13,967 bases of DNA from an uncultured Sulfitobacter sp. (GTDB lineage: Bacteria; Pseudomonadota; Alphaproteobacteria; Rhodobacterales; Rhodobacteraceae), in contig CALAIJ010000030.1 in the NCBI GenBank assembly GCA_937923365.1, positions 1-13,967 of the forward strand. Reading direction: 5' to 3'. Both the position numbers and the translations under genes were made by a program. Positions 1 to 7,061 of the stretch are shown here, piece by piece; position 1 is the first letter of the stretch, and each line of letters opens with the position of its first letter. The notes beneath the pieces are model-generated. The model saw only the letters and a list, made by a program, of their open reading frames with translations, was not told the DNA's origin and did no database searches.

Positions 1-51
1 GGGGCGGTCTTTGGCGCCGGGATGGTGATGATCCTAGAGGCCTTGGGCTAG
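1..51 (+). CDS. C-terminal end of an unidentified, probably membrane protein (partial)
   Basis: Frame 1 is open from the window edge to a TAG at 49-51 and gives 16 residues, GAVFGAGMVMILEALG. This is hydrophobic and glycine-rich, as at the end of a last transmembrane helix. Frame 2 hits a stop at once. Frame 3 stays open past 51 but reads as arginine/glycine-rich shadow sequence. The next gene starts 49 bases later on the same strand. The tail is too short to name a family, and a chance open frame cannot be excluded. Confidence 0.35.
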   Translation, partial: GAVFGAGMVMILEALG

Positions 52-100
52 GCGTTCGATTTCTTGAGGGAATCAGCCGGTTTCGCGTTAAGCTGCCCAT

Positions 101-1087
101 ATGGCACGTCAGAACCCGCACCGCCCGTTCACGCCCGACCCCGCACAGATGGCCCGTGTGCCGGTTGTCAGCGGCAATGCCATCAACGGCTTGGGAGAGA
201 CTGATTTCCGCCGCCCCGAGGTGGTCTATTGGGCCCCCGATCCGGATCAGATTGCCCATGGCGATATGCAGAAATGGTTCTACACCGTTGATCCCGGCCT
301 GCCTGAATATGCAGACCTGCGTGTCAAACGGCAGGAGGTGTCCCAGCGCCCCTTGCCCGATCTGGCCAAGACACCCGCAGCGCATACCCCTGCCGCATGG
401 TCCGGCCTGCTGGACCGCTTTGTAACGCAGGGCCACTGCGAGCAGATCGGTGTCGCAGAAATGCGGCCCGAGTGGTGCTTTGATGGCGTCGACATGCCGT
501 ATTCGCGCGTGATTATTGCGGGCGTGCAGCATGACTATGACGAGATTTCAAAGGCGCCTGATCCGCAAGCCGGCCTCGAAGTGATGCAGCAGTATCATCG
601 TGCCGCGGCCGCCGCGATCGAGATCACCGCGTGGCTGCGAAAGCAAGGGTGGGAGGCCAAGCCCGTCACGGGCCCCATGGCCACCAAACTGACCATGATC
701 CCGCCCGCCATCGCCTGCGGGTTCGGGGAGTTGGGCAAGCACGGCTCCATCATCAACCGCGAGATGGGCGCGTCATTCAGGTTGTCCGCTGTGCTGACCG
801 ACGCGCCGTTTCTACCCACCGATGCAGATACATTCGGCGTTGATGATTTCTGTAGCGCTTGCCGCATTTGTGAGGATGCCTGCCCGCCCGAGGCCTTGTT
901 CCAGACCAAGCAGACCGTGCGGGGCCAAGAGAAATGGTACGTCGATTTCGACAAGTGCCTGCCGTATTTCAACCAGCATCAGGGCTGTGCGATCTGCATC
1001 GCCGTCTGCCCGTGGTCGCGCCCCGGTGTCGGGCCGCGACTGGCCGAGAAACTGGTGACGCGGGCTGCAAGGCTGTCCTCTGGCTAG
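101..1087 (+). CDS. Reductive-dehalogenase-like / QueG-related protein with two 4Fe-4S clusters
   Basis: The protein has 328 residues. The C-terminal part holds two ferredoxin-type cluster motifs: C251-x2-C254-x2-C257-x3-C261-P and C286-x9-C296-x2-C299-x3-C303-P. These match the FeS1 and FeS2 patterns known for reductive dehalogenases; the related cobalamin enzyme QueG (epoxyqueuosine reductase) also carries two such clusters. Residues about 190-235 (GFGELGKHGSIINREMG followed by LSAVLTDAPF) resemble the region of both families that precedes the clusters. There is no Tat signal or membrane segment, so it should be cytoplasmic, and it is shorter than typical respiratory dehalogenases of about 450-550 residues. 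No membrane-anchor gene (rdhB type) is adjacent. The ATG at 101 has no good Shine-Dalgarno; a weak TTGAGG/GTTAAG promoter at 64-92 would give a nearly leaderless mRNA. Substrate unknown; corrinoid binding is inferred from family only. Confidence 0.8.
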   Translation: MARQNPHRPFTPDPAQMARVPVVSGNAINGLGETDFRRPEVVYWAPDPDQIAHGDMQKWFYTVDPGLPEYADLRVKRQEVSQRPLPDLAKTPAAHTPAAWSGLLDRFVTQGHCEQIGVAEMRPEWCFDGVDMPYSRVIIAGVQHDYDEISKAPDPQAGLEVMQQYHRAAAAAIEITAWLRKQGWEAKPVTGPMATKLTMIPPAIACGFGELGKHGSIINREMGASFRLSAVLTDAPFLPTDADTFGVDDFCSACRICEDACPPEALFQTKQTVRGQEKWYVDFDKCLPYFNQHQGCAICIAVCPWSRPGVGPRLAEKLVTRAARLSSG

Positions 1088-1110
1088 AGGGATTGCGCGT
1101 GCCGCGCCGT

Positions 1111-1174
1111 GGGGCCGCCAGCACGGGGGCTGGCGGGTGAGGGCTGTCGGCCCTCACACGCCCCCGAGGGTTTT
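1111..1174. terminator. Compound hairpin structure between convergent genes (likely bidirectional terminator)
   Basis: Two perfect 8-bp hairpins lie directly side by side: CCGCCAGC/GCTGGCGG at 1115-1136 (loop of 6) and GTGAGGGC/GCCCTCAC at 1137-1157 (loop of 5). The flanking GGGG (1111-1114) can pair with CCCC (1161-1164), closing a three-way junction. A TTTT run follows at 1171-1174 on the plus strand. It sits between the tail-to-tail ends of the iron-sulfur protein gene and the thiolase gene, where a terminator is expected. It could also be a dispersed palindromic repeat. Confidence 0.5.
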
Positions 1175-1191
1175 GACCCCTTTGGCAGGGA

Positions 1192-2370
1192 TCAGCAGCG
1201 CTCAATCGCCAGCGCAATGCCCTGGCCACCACCGATGCACATAGTGATCAATGCGCGTTTGCCGCCTGTGCGTTCCAGTTCCGCCAGCGCCTTGACGGTG
1301 ATGATCGCACCCGTCGCGCCGACGGGGTGGCCAAGCGCGATAGCACCGCCGTTCGGGTTCACTTTCGCAGGGTCCAGACCAAGGCCGCGGTTCACCGCGA
1401 TGGCTTGGGCGGCAAAGGCTTCGTTGCTTTCAATGACGTCGAAGTCGGTGATGGCGAGGCCTGTGCGTTTCAACAGGTTTTCCACAGCCGGGATGGGGCC
1501 GATGCCCATCACTTCGGGGCGCACCCCTGCGTGGGCATAACCAAGGACGCGGGCGCGGGGTGTAAGGCCGGAGGCATTGGCCGCTTCAGCAGTGGCCAAT
1601 ACCAGCGCGGCCGCACCGTCATTGATCCCGCTGGCGTTGCCGGCTGTCACGCTGCCGTCTTTCTGGAAGGCAGGGCGCAGGCCGGACAAGGCCTCAAGGC
1701 TGGTCTGCTTGGGGTGTTCGTCCGTGTCAAAAGCGACCATGTCACGCTTGACCTTGACCTCGACGGGCACGATCTGGTCCTTGAAATGTCCGGCCTCAAT
1801 GGCGCGGGCGGCGCGCTGCTGGCTTTCAAGGGCAAAGGCATCCTGATCGGCGCGGCTGACGTCATGCTCAGCCGAGACGTTTTCGGCCGTCACACCCATG
1901 TGGCCGGTGCCAAAGGGGCAGTTCAGCGCGCCCAGCATCATATCCAGCGCGCGCACATCGCCCATCTTTTGACCAAAGCGCGCGGCAGGCATGATGTAGG
2001 GAGAACGCGACATGCTTTCGGCCCCGCCCGCCAGCGCAAAGTCCGCATCCCCGAGCATCAGGTTCTGCACCGCCGAGACAATCGCCTGCGCGCCGGAGCC
2101 GCACAAACGGTTCACGTTCATTGCGGGTGTCTCATCGGGAATGCCAGCGTCACGGGCAGCAATGCGCGACAGGTACATATCGCGCGGTTCGGTATTGATG
2201 ACATGGCCCATCACCACGTGGCCGATCTGCGCCGGATCAACGCCTGCGCGGGACATGGCTGCTGCGGCCACGGCTGTGCCAAGTGCTGCAGGCGGCGTCG
2301 CAGACAGCGCGCCGCCAAAGGTGCCGATGGCCGTGCGTGCGCCGCTAAGAATGACGATATCATTGGTCAT
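1192..2370 (-). CDS. bktB: Acetyl-CoA acyltransferase / beta-ketothiolase (BktB-like thiolase)
   Basis: A 392-residue thiolase, full length for the family. It catalyses reversible condensation or cleavage of acyl-CoA and acetyl-CoA, acting in acetoacetyl-CoA formation for polyhydroxyalkanoate synthesis or in the last step of beta-oxidation. Catalytic residues are visible: nucleophile Cys90 in NRLCGSG, Asn316 in NEAFA, His348 in GGAIALGHPVGATG and Cys378 in CIGGGQG. The stretches VINTEPRDMYLSR and MMLGALNCPFGTGHMGVTAEN resemble Cupriavidus BktB, whose broad chain-length use may apply here; that is inference. The frame continues upstream to 2703, but the ATG at 2370 begins the typical thiolase N-terminus and has GGAG at 2377-2380, six bases upstream. 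It is transcribed divergently from the App1-like gene and convergently with the iron-sulfur protein gene. Confidence 0.93.
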   Translation of the reverse strand: MTNDIVILSGARTAIGTFGGALSATPPAALGTAVAAAAMSRAGVDPAQIGHVVMGHVINTEPRDMYLSRIAARDAGIPDETPAMNVNRLCGSGAQAIVSAVQNLMLGDADFALAGGAESMSRSPYIMPAARFGQKMGDVRALDMMLGALNCPFGTGHMGVTAENVSAEHDVSRADQDAFALESQQRAARAIEAGHFKDQIVPVEVKVKRDMVAFDTDEHPKQTSLEALSGLRPAFQKDGSVTAGNASGINDGAAALVLATAEAANASGLTPRARVLGYAHAGVRPEVMGIGPIPAVENLLKRTGLAITDFDVIESNEAFAAQAIAVNRGLGLDPAKVNPNGGAIALGHPVGATGAIITVKALAELERTGGKRALITMCIGGGQGIALAIERC

Positions 2371-2393
2371 GGAGTTCTCCGGAATGTTGGTTG

Positions 2394-2418
2394 CACAAAC
2401 TATGGCCTGCGGTTTGTG
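2394..2418. promoter_or_regulatory. Inverted repeat, candidate operator upstream of the thiolase gene
   Basis: CACAAAC at 2394-2400 and GTTTGTG at 2412-2418 form a perfect 7-bp inverted repeat with an 11-base spacer, 23 bases before the thiolase start codon. A third copy, GGTTTGTG, lies at 2501-2508 just ahead of the divergent App1-like gene. Placement and symmetry suit a dimeric repressor site. No regulator is encoded nearby, and I cannot assign a family. Confidence 0.3.
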
Positions 2419-2520
2419 AAATGTCTTTAGTAACCTGCCGTCAAAAGGTCCTGACCCCAGGCAGACGCAGTGGCGGGGCGATTTTGGTGAACCATCAGCC
2501 GGTTTGTGCGTTGTGTCCCT

Positions 2521-3531
2521 ATGATCAAAAAGAGCATCCATGCCATCGCCCTGCGCGCCGAGCAGATATTCGACCGCCTGCGCGGACAACGCGACACGCG
2601 GCGTATTATCGAGCCCTACATCGGCTATGCCACACCGGACCAATGGGTTGTGCGCGGTCGCGTCCTTGCGGCGCTCAGGCGCAACAAGCCCACGCCGGAT
2701 CAATCGGCCTGGGTGAATTTTCGCCAGATGTTCTCCCTGTTCCTGACGGATGAGGTTGCCGACGTCGAGGTGTCGGCAAAGGGCGTTCGCGCGCGCACCG
2801 ACGAAGAGGGATACTTTACCTTGCTGCTGCCGCGCGAAGACATCGAGGGTTGGGCCGACGTGGAGGTTTCCATTACAGGCCGCACAGGTGTGACGCAGTG
2901 CTCCGTGCTGGTGCCAGAGGGCAACGCAGATTTCGGCATCATCTCTGATATCGACGACACGATGTTGCAGACGGGCGCCTATTCTCTGGTCCGCAACTTG
3001 TGGACGTCACTGACCGGCAACGCCATGACGCGCAAGATTTTCCCCGACGCGGTGTCCTTCATGAGCGCGCTGTCGCGAGGCGGCAAGAACCCCGTCTATT
3101 ACGTCAGCTCAAGCCCATGGAACCTGCATCATTTTCTCGAGCGTATCTTTGCCCGCGCAGGTCTTGTACGGGGCCCGAAATTCCTGCGCGATTTGGGTCT
3201 GAGCCAATCGCAGTTCATCACCGGCACCCATGGGGACCACAAAGGCGGGAGCATTGATGTGATCCTTGCTGCCAACCCTGACCTGACGTTTGTGTTGGTG
3301 GGGGACACCGGACAGCATGATGCCTTTGTGTACCGCGATGCGATCCAGCGGCATCCCGACCGGATCAGGGCCGTTGTCCTACGCGAACCCGGCCCCGGCC
3401 CTGATGCGCACAGCAAGGAAGCGATGACTGCCATCGCCAAGGCAGGTGTCACGCTCTTGCATGCCCCCGACTTTACCGGATTTGCGCAAAGCCTGCTGGC
3501 AGAACCGGGGCTGGTCAAAGCCGCGGAGTAG
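2521..3531 (+). CDS. App1-like phosphatidate phosphatase (DUF2183, HAD fold)
   Basis: A 336-residue protein that matches the App1/DUF2183 family, which is related to yeast App1 phosphatidate phosphatase and built on a HAD hydrolase domain. HAD motifs are visible: DIDDT at 143-147 (motif I, nucleophile Asp143, acid Asp145), SSSPWNL at 196-202 (motif II region), Lys241 in GDHKGGS (motif III) and GDTGQHD at 261-267 (motif IV). Residues about 75-135 form the beta-rich N-terminal segment usual in the family. No signal peptide is visible. Phosphatidic acid as substrate is inferred from the family, not shown here. An in-frame GTG at 2506 would add five residues; ATG 2521 is preferred, though neither has a clear Shine-Dalgarno. 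A small membrane protein gene starts 15 bases after the stop, so the two are probably cotranscribed. Confidence 0.85.
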   Translation: MIKKSIHAIALRAEQIFDRLRGQRDTRRIIEPYIGYATPDQWVVRGRVLAALRRNKPTPDQSAWVNFRQMFSLFLTDEVADVEVSAKGVRARTDEEGYFTLLLPREDIEGWADVEVSITGRTGVTQCSVLVPEGNADFGIISDIDDTMLQTGAYSLVRNLWTSLTGNAMTRKIFPDAVSFMSALSRGGKNPVYYVSSSPWNLHHFLERIFARAGLVRGPKFLRDLGLSQSQFITGTHGDHKGGSIDVILAANPDLTFVLVGDTGQHDAFVYRDAIQRHPDRIRAVVLREPGPGPDAHSKEAMTAIAKAGVTLLHAPDFTGFAQSLLAEPGLVKAAE

Positions 3532-3546
3532 GACCACTTTGCGCGG

Positions 3547-3936
3547 GTGACTTACGCGCAAGATTCCTTTTTCACGTTGTCCCAGTTCGGGCAGATCGGT
3601 CTGGCCCTGCTGTCGGCGGTTTTGGCCGTGGCGACCCTCGGGGCGGCCTACCGCCTTATGCGCGGCTACCGGATTTTGAACCGGCTGGTTCTGGCGGGTG
3701 TCGTCTTTGCGTTGTTTGTCTGGCTGTCGCCACAGATCTACTACACCTATTACCGGATGATCATCGAAGGGCTGCCCGCGCAATGGGTGATCGGGTGGCC
3801 GCCTCTGGGGCAGATGGTCCGCTATGCGTGCTTCACCGCCGACCAAAGCCTCTCCGCCCACAGTCAGGGTTTGCTGTTCTGGGCGTTGGTGCTGCTGGCC
3901 TTCAGGGGGTCAAGGCAACGCGGCCCTCGCGCGTAA
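3547..3936 (+). CDS. Small three-helix membrane protein, unknown function
   Basis: A 129-residue protein starting with GTG at 3547. Three hydrophobic segments are visible: about residues 16-35, 46-62 and 108-120, with an arginine-rich loop (RLMRGYRILNR) between the first two and a basic tail (RGSRQRGPRA). The positive loop lies between helices 1 and 2, suggesting a cytoplasmic loop by the positive-inside rule. An aromatic stretch, YYTYYR, follows helix 2. I do not recognise a family. It follows the App1-like phosphatase gene by 15 bases, so a membrane-associated link with that lipid enzyme is possible but inferred. Its last 35 bases overlap the 3' end of the convergent PPP phosphatase gene. 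AGGA at 3530-3533 is too far for a good ribosome site, so reinitiation after the upstream stop is likely. Confidence 0.7.
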   Translation: MTYAQDSFFTLSQFGQIGLALLSAVLAVATLGAAYRLMRGYRILNRLVLAGVVFALFVWLSPQIYYTYYRMIIEGLPAQWVIGWPPLGQMVRYACFTADQSLSAHSQGLLFWALVLLAFRGSRQRGPRA

Positions 3937-4636
3937 GCAGCCAGCAGTCGGCGCCTTCAAAGACTGCTGCGGTCAGTGGTTTGCCATAGCCTGCGCCAGT
4001 ATCGAGGTTGATGCGGTTGCCGTAGTGGGTCGCGGCGTCGACGGGCGTGTGGCCGTGTACGATCAGCTTGGGATGCCTGCGGCTGTCTTTGTGAAATTCC
4101 TGCCGGATCCACAGCAGGTCTTCTTCGGTTTGCTTGGCCAAGGGGACACCGGGGCGAATGCCTGCGTGACAGAAAAACAGATCGTCCGTTTCAAAGGTCA
4201 GGGGCAGGGTGCGCAAGAACTCCAGATGGGTCTGGGGGACCGCCGTCAGCGCCTCTGCGTGGACGTTGATCTGACGGTCCTTATCGGTAAAGGCCAGCCC
4301 GTAAGACGCCAGCGTTGTGTCGCCCCCCAAACGCGGGTTGAGCCAGCTAAGCTCAATGGGCAGATAGGCTTCGTGGCGCGGGTAGGGTTCCAGAAACCAT
4401 TCAAACATGCGGTCGTGGTTGCCTTTGATGAAGTGCCAGTTTCGGCCCTGATCACGGCCCTCCAGCAGCAGGTCGATCACGGCGCGGCTGTCTGCGCCGC
4501 GGTCGGTGTAGTCGCCGAGAAACACGATTTTCGCATCCACACCGCCGTCCGCCTCGATCAGCGCCAGAACACGTTGCAATTCGGCGAGTTGGCCATGGAT
4601 ATCGCCGATGGCGTAAAGGGAGGCTGTTGAGGTCAT
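3902..4636 (-). CDS. PPP-family metallophosphatase (serine/threonine phosphatase type)
   Basis: A 244-residue protein with the complete metal-site signature of bacterial PPP phosphatases: GDIHGQ at 11-16 (Asp12, His14), GDYTDRG at 41-47 (Asp42), GNHD at 72-75, HAGIRPG from 157 and VHGHTP at 193-198. These residues bind a two-metal centre that hydrolyses phosphomonoesters. Substrates may be phosphoproteins (PrpA/PphA-like) or small molecules such as diadenosine tetraphosphate; sequence alone does not decide. No signal peptide, so it should be cytoplasmic. The ATG overlaps the stop of the sulfotransferase gene in a 4-base ATGA, indicating translational coupling. It looks like the last gene of the serC-serA-sulfotransferase run. 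Its 3' end overlaps the convergent membrane protein gene by 35 bases, leaving no room for a separate terminator. Confidence 0.9.
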   Translation of the reverse strand: MTSTASLYAIGDIHGQLAELQRVLALIEADGGVDAKIVFLGDYTDRGADSRAVIDLLLEGRDQGRNWHFIKGNHDRMFEWFLEPYPRHEAYLPIELSWLNPRLGGDTTLASYGLAFTDKDRQINVHAEALTAVPQTHLEFLRTLPLTFETDDLFFCHAGIRPGVPLAKQTEEDLLWIRQEFHKDSRRHPKLIVHGHTPVDAATHYGNRINLDTGAGYGKPLTAAVFEGADCWLLTREGRVALTP

Positions 4637-5382
4637 TCCTCGGGCCTTTCAGAGCGGTATCGGGCGGCCCATTCTGCGCTTTGTGCATCGGCCAGTTTGG
4701 ATGTGCCGACCTTCACGGTTGCCGTTGCTGTCACGGGCAGGTCCAGAAACCCAAGCACCTCACGCAGGCAGGCAAGGGGGCGCGCCGACAGGGTTTCATA
4801 CTCAAGCGTCAAGGGTGCGATGCCTTGGGCGTTGAACCAGTTTTGCCATGCTAAGTCCTGACGTTCAAAATTTGCGATCTGTGCCGTGATGCTTTGGGTG
4901 TCATAGCCTGCTGTGCCCTCGGGGGCCAGCCGTTCCAGTGCGCGCCCGTCCGCATGGCGGTGCCAAAGTCCGCTCTGTTGTGCGCGCAGAAAGGAAATAG
5001 CCTGTGCCAGCTTGTCCTGTCGCCGCAGATGGATGAACCGCAGCTTGCCGAAAGAGGCCTCCAGACGGACGCGGTCATCGGTCAGATCAGGGAATGCGCT
5101 CCTCAGTGTTTCAAAGAAAAACCCGGTGGAATGTTGTTGCAAACGCAGGCCGAACACCGGGGTGTCACCGCGACCCGCCTTTAGAGCCGCGGCAAGAATA
5201 TCACAGAGCGGTGCATCCGCCACGAGGCCATTGGCCTGCCGCCAGCTGGCAAGCGACGGCTGATGGAAATGGCTGTCAGGCACACCAGCCATGCCAGTGT
5301 CCCGCAACATGCCGCACAGCATCGTGCTGCCACTGCGCGGCGTGGTACACAGCACATAGCCATCCTCCGCGCCGCGCGTCAT
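4633..5382 (-). CDS. Stf0-like sulfotransferase
   Basis: A 249-residue protein that resembles Stf0 sulfotransferases, which move a sulfuryl group from PAPS to a small acceptor (trehalose in mycobacterial Stf0). The 5'-phosphosulfate loop is visible as TTPRSGST at 13-20, and the 3'-phosphate-binding segment as FIHLRRQDKLAQAIS at 116-130. Length is close to the roughly 260-residue family. The acceptor cannot be read from sequence. The ATG at 5382 lies 4 bases after the serA stop; an in-frame TTG at 5400 would overlap serA by 14 bases and is less likely. No Shine-Dalgarno is evident, so translation probably depends on coupling to serA. The stop overlaps the PPP phosphatase start. Placement behind serine biosynthesis genes is suggestive, but no functional link is proven. 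Confidence 0.87.
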   Translation of the reverse strand: MTRGAEDGYVLCTTPRSGSTMLCGMLRDTGMAGVPDSHFHQPSLASWRQANGLVADAPLCDILAAALKAGRGDTPVFGLRLQQHSTGFFFETLRSAFPDLTDDRVRLEASFGKLRFIHLRRQDKLAQAISFLRAQQSGLWHRHADGRALERLAPEGTAGYDTQSITAQIANFERQDLAWQNWFNAQGIAPLTLEYETLSARPLACLREVLGFLDLPVTATATVKVGTSKLADAQSAEWAARYRSERPEE

Positions 5383-5386
5383 GTGG

Positions 5387-6982
5387 TCAGGCCACGTCAA
5401 ACTGCAGCGGTTTGATCTGCGTGAACATGCCGGTCGCCTTGAGCTTGTCGATCACGGCGGCGGGGACTTCTTCGTCTACATAAAGCAGCGCAATCGCCTC
5501 ACCTTTTACCGCAGCACGGCCTAGCGTAAAGTTGGCAATGTTCACGCCGTTCTCGCCCATCGTCTGGCCCAAGGTGCCGATGATGCCCGGGACGTCCTCG
5601 TTGGTGGTATACAGCATGTGCGCGCCCACTTCGGCGTCGATCTGGATGCCCTTGATCTGGATAAAGCGCGGTTTGCCGTCGCTGAACACCGTACCGGCGA
5701 TGGAGCGTTCGCGTTTGTCCGTCACAACGGTCACTTTGATGTAGCCGTCAAAGACACCTGATTTGTCCTGATTTGTCGTGCTGATCTGGATGCCTTTTTC
5801 GCGGGCGACCACAGGGGCAGAGACCATGTTCACGTCAGGGTTTGCGCGTTTCATGATGCCTGCAACCACGCCACAGTTCAGCGCCTCGAGGTTCATGTCT
5901 GCGACGGTACCGTCATAAAGGATGTTGATCGCCTTGATCGGCTCATCCGTCAGCTGCCCGATAAAGCTGCCCAGATGACCGGACAGTTTCAGCCACGGCC
6001 CCATGACCTTGGCCTCTTCGGCAGTCACGGAGGGCATGTTCAGCGCGTTGGAGACCGCCCCCGTCAGCAAGTAGTCCGACATTTGATCAGCCACTTGCAG
6101 TGCCACGTTTTCCTGCGCCTCGGTTGTGGCCGCGCCCAGGTGCGGGGTGCACACCACGTTTGGCAGGTTGAACAGCGGGTTCTCGGTGGCGGGCTCGGTC
6201 TTGAACACGTCAAAGGCGGCCCCTGCAACATGGCCGGATTTCAGCAGGTCGGCCAGCGCCTCTTCGTCCACCAGACCGCCACGGGCACAGTTGATGATGC
6301 GCACACCGGGCTTGGTTTTCTCAAGGTTCTCCCGGCTGAGAATATTGGCCGTCTGATCGGTGAAAGGCACGTGCAACGTGATGAAGTCGGCACGCGCCAG
6401 CAGATCGTCCAGTTCCACCTTTTCAACGCCCATCTTTTCGGCTTTTTCGTCGCCGAGGAAGGGATCAAAGGCCAGCACCTTCATCTTGAGCGCACGGGCA
6501 CGGTCACAGACGATGCCGCCGATGTTGCCCGCGCCAATCACGCCAAGGGTCTTCCCGGTCAGCTCAACACCCATGAACTTGGATTTTTCCCACTTGCCCG
6601 CGTGGGTAGAGGCGGAGGCCTCGGGGATTTGTCGCGCCACGGCGAACATCATCGCAATTGCATGCTCGGCGGTGGTGATCATGTTGCCGAAGGGCGTGTT
6701 CATCACGATGATGCCCTTCTTGGAGGCGGCATCCTTGTCGATGTTGTCCGTGCCAATGCCAGCGCGGCCAATGACCTTGAGGTTGTCAGCTGCGGCGATG
6801 ATCTTGGCCGTTGCCTTCGTGGCGGACCGGATCGCAAGGCCGTCGTAATTGCCGATGATCTTGGCCAGTTGGTCTTTGTCCTTGCCCACGTCGGGTTGGA
6901 AATCCACGTCGATGCCGCGATCTTTGAAGATTTGCACCGCTGCAGGGCTGAGTTTGTCGGAGATGAGTACTTTGGGCGCCAT
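5387..6982 (-). CDS. serA: D-3-phosphoglycerate dehydrogenase
   Basis: A 531-residue enzyme of the long SerA type, catalysing NAD-dependent oxidation of 3-phosphoglycerate to 3-phosphohydroxypyruvate, first step of serine synthesis. The substrate domain (1-95) holds RAGIGTDNID; the nucleotide domain has the Rossmann motif GVIGAGNIGG at 147-156. Catalytic residues are Arg234 in NCARGGLVDE, Glu263 in KTEP and His281 in PHLGAATTEAQ. Residues about 315-450 form the intervening regulatory domain of long SerA proteins, and 455-531 an ACT domain (LYTTNEDVPGIIGTLG) that in this family often binds serine for feedback inhibition. The ATG has a good AAGGA at 6991-6995, eight bases upstream. serC lies 79 bases upstream, separated by a palindromic repeat. 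The sulfotransferase gene begins 4 bases downstream. Confidence 0.97.
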   Translation of the reverse strand: MAPKVLISDKLSPAAVQIFKDRGIDVDFQPDVGKDKDQLAKIIGNYDGLAIRSATKATAKIIAAADNLKVIGRAGIGTDNIDKDAASKKGIIVMNTPFGNMITTAEHAIAMMFAVARQIPEASASTHAGKWEKSKFMGVELTGKTLGVIGAGNIGGIVCDRARALKMKVLAFDPFLGDEKAEKMGVEKVELDDLLARADFITLHVPFTDQTANILSRENLEKTKPGVRIINCARGGLVDEEALADLLKSGHVAGAAFDVFKTEPATENPLFNLPNVVCTPHLGAATTEAQENVALQVADQMSDYLLTGAVSNALNMPSVTAEEAKVMGPWLKLSGHLGSFIGQLTDEPIKAINILYDGTVADMNLEALNCGVVAGIMKRANPDVNMVSAPVVAREKGIQISTTNQDKSGVFDGYIKVTVVTDKRERSIAGTVFSDGKPRFIQIKGIQIDAEVGAHMLYTTNEDVPGIIGTLGQTMGENGVNIANFTLGRAAVKGEAIALLYVDEEVPAAVIDKLKATGMFTQIKPLQFDVA

Positions 6983-7010
6983 TTGGATGGTCCTTTTTTA
7001 ATGGGGGGGC

Positions 7011-7059
7011 GGTGCGCGATAAACGCGCACCCTACGTAGGGTGTGCCTTCAGGCGCACC
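7011..7059. repeat. Compound palindromic (REP/BIME-like) element between serC and serA
   Basis: Four copies of a GGTGCGC-type unit alternate in orientation: GGTGCGC 7011-7017, GCGCACC 7025-7031, GGTGTGCC 7040-7047 and GGCGCACC 7052-7059. They form two hairpins: a perfect 7-bp stem with loop GATAAAC, and an 8-bp stem with loop TTCA and one G-U pair. In between lies a perfect 16-base palindrome, CACCCTACGTAGGGTG at 7028-7043, which extends to 22 bases with one G-U pair. The hairpins and the central palindrome are mutually exclusive folds. It lies 2 bases past the serC stop and 28 bases before the serA start, and may modulate readthrough or mRNA decay. Confidence 0.6.
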
Positions 7060-7061
7060 GC

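Noticed and set aside
1327..2430. Plus-strand open frame of 367 codons opposite the thiolase gene
   Set aside because: It is antisense to all thiolase catalytic motifs, has a biased composition and no ribosome site.
2371..2703. N-terminal extension of the thiolase (start at 2703)
   Set aside because: It would run through the App1-like start region; the ATG at 2370 has a Shine-Dalgarno and begins the conserved thiolase N-terminus.
5383..5400. Upstream TTG start for the sulfotransferase
   Set aside because: It overlaps serA coding sequence and adds six residues unlikely to be part of the fold; ATG 5382, just after the serA stop, is simpler.
5975..7039. Plus-strand open frame of 354 codons opposite serA
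   Set aside because: It is antisense to the serA Rossmann and catalytic motifs and continues through the palindromic repeat.
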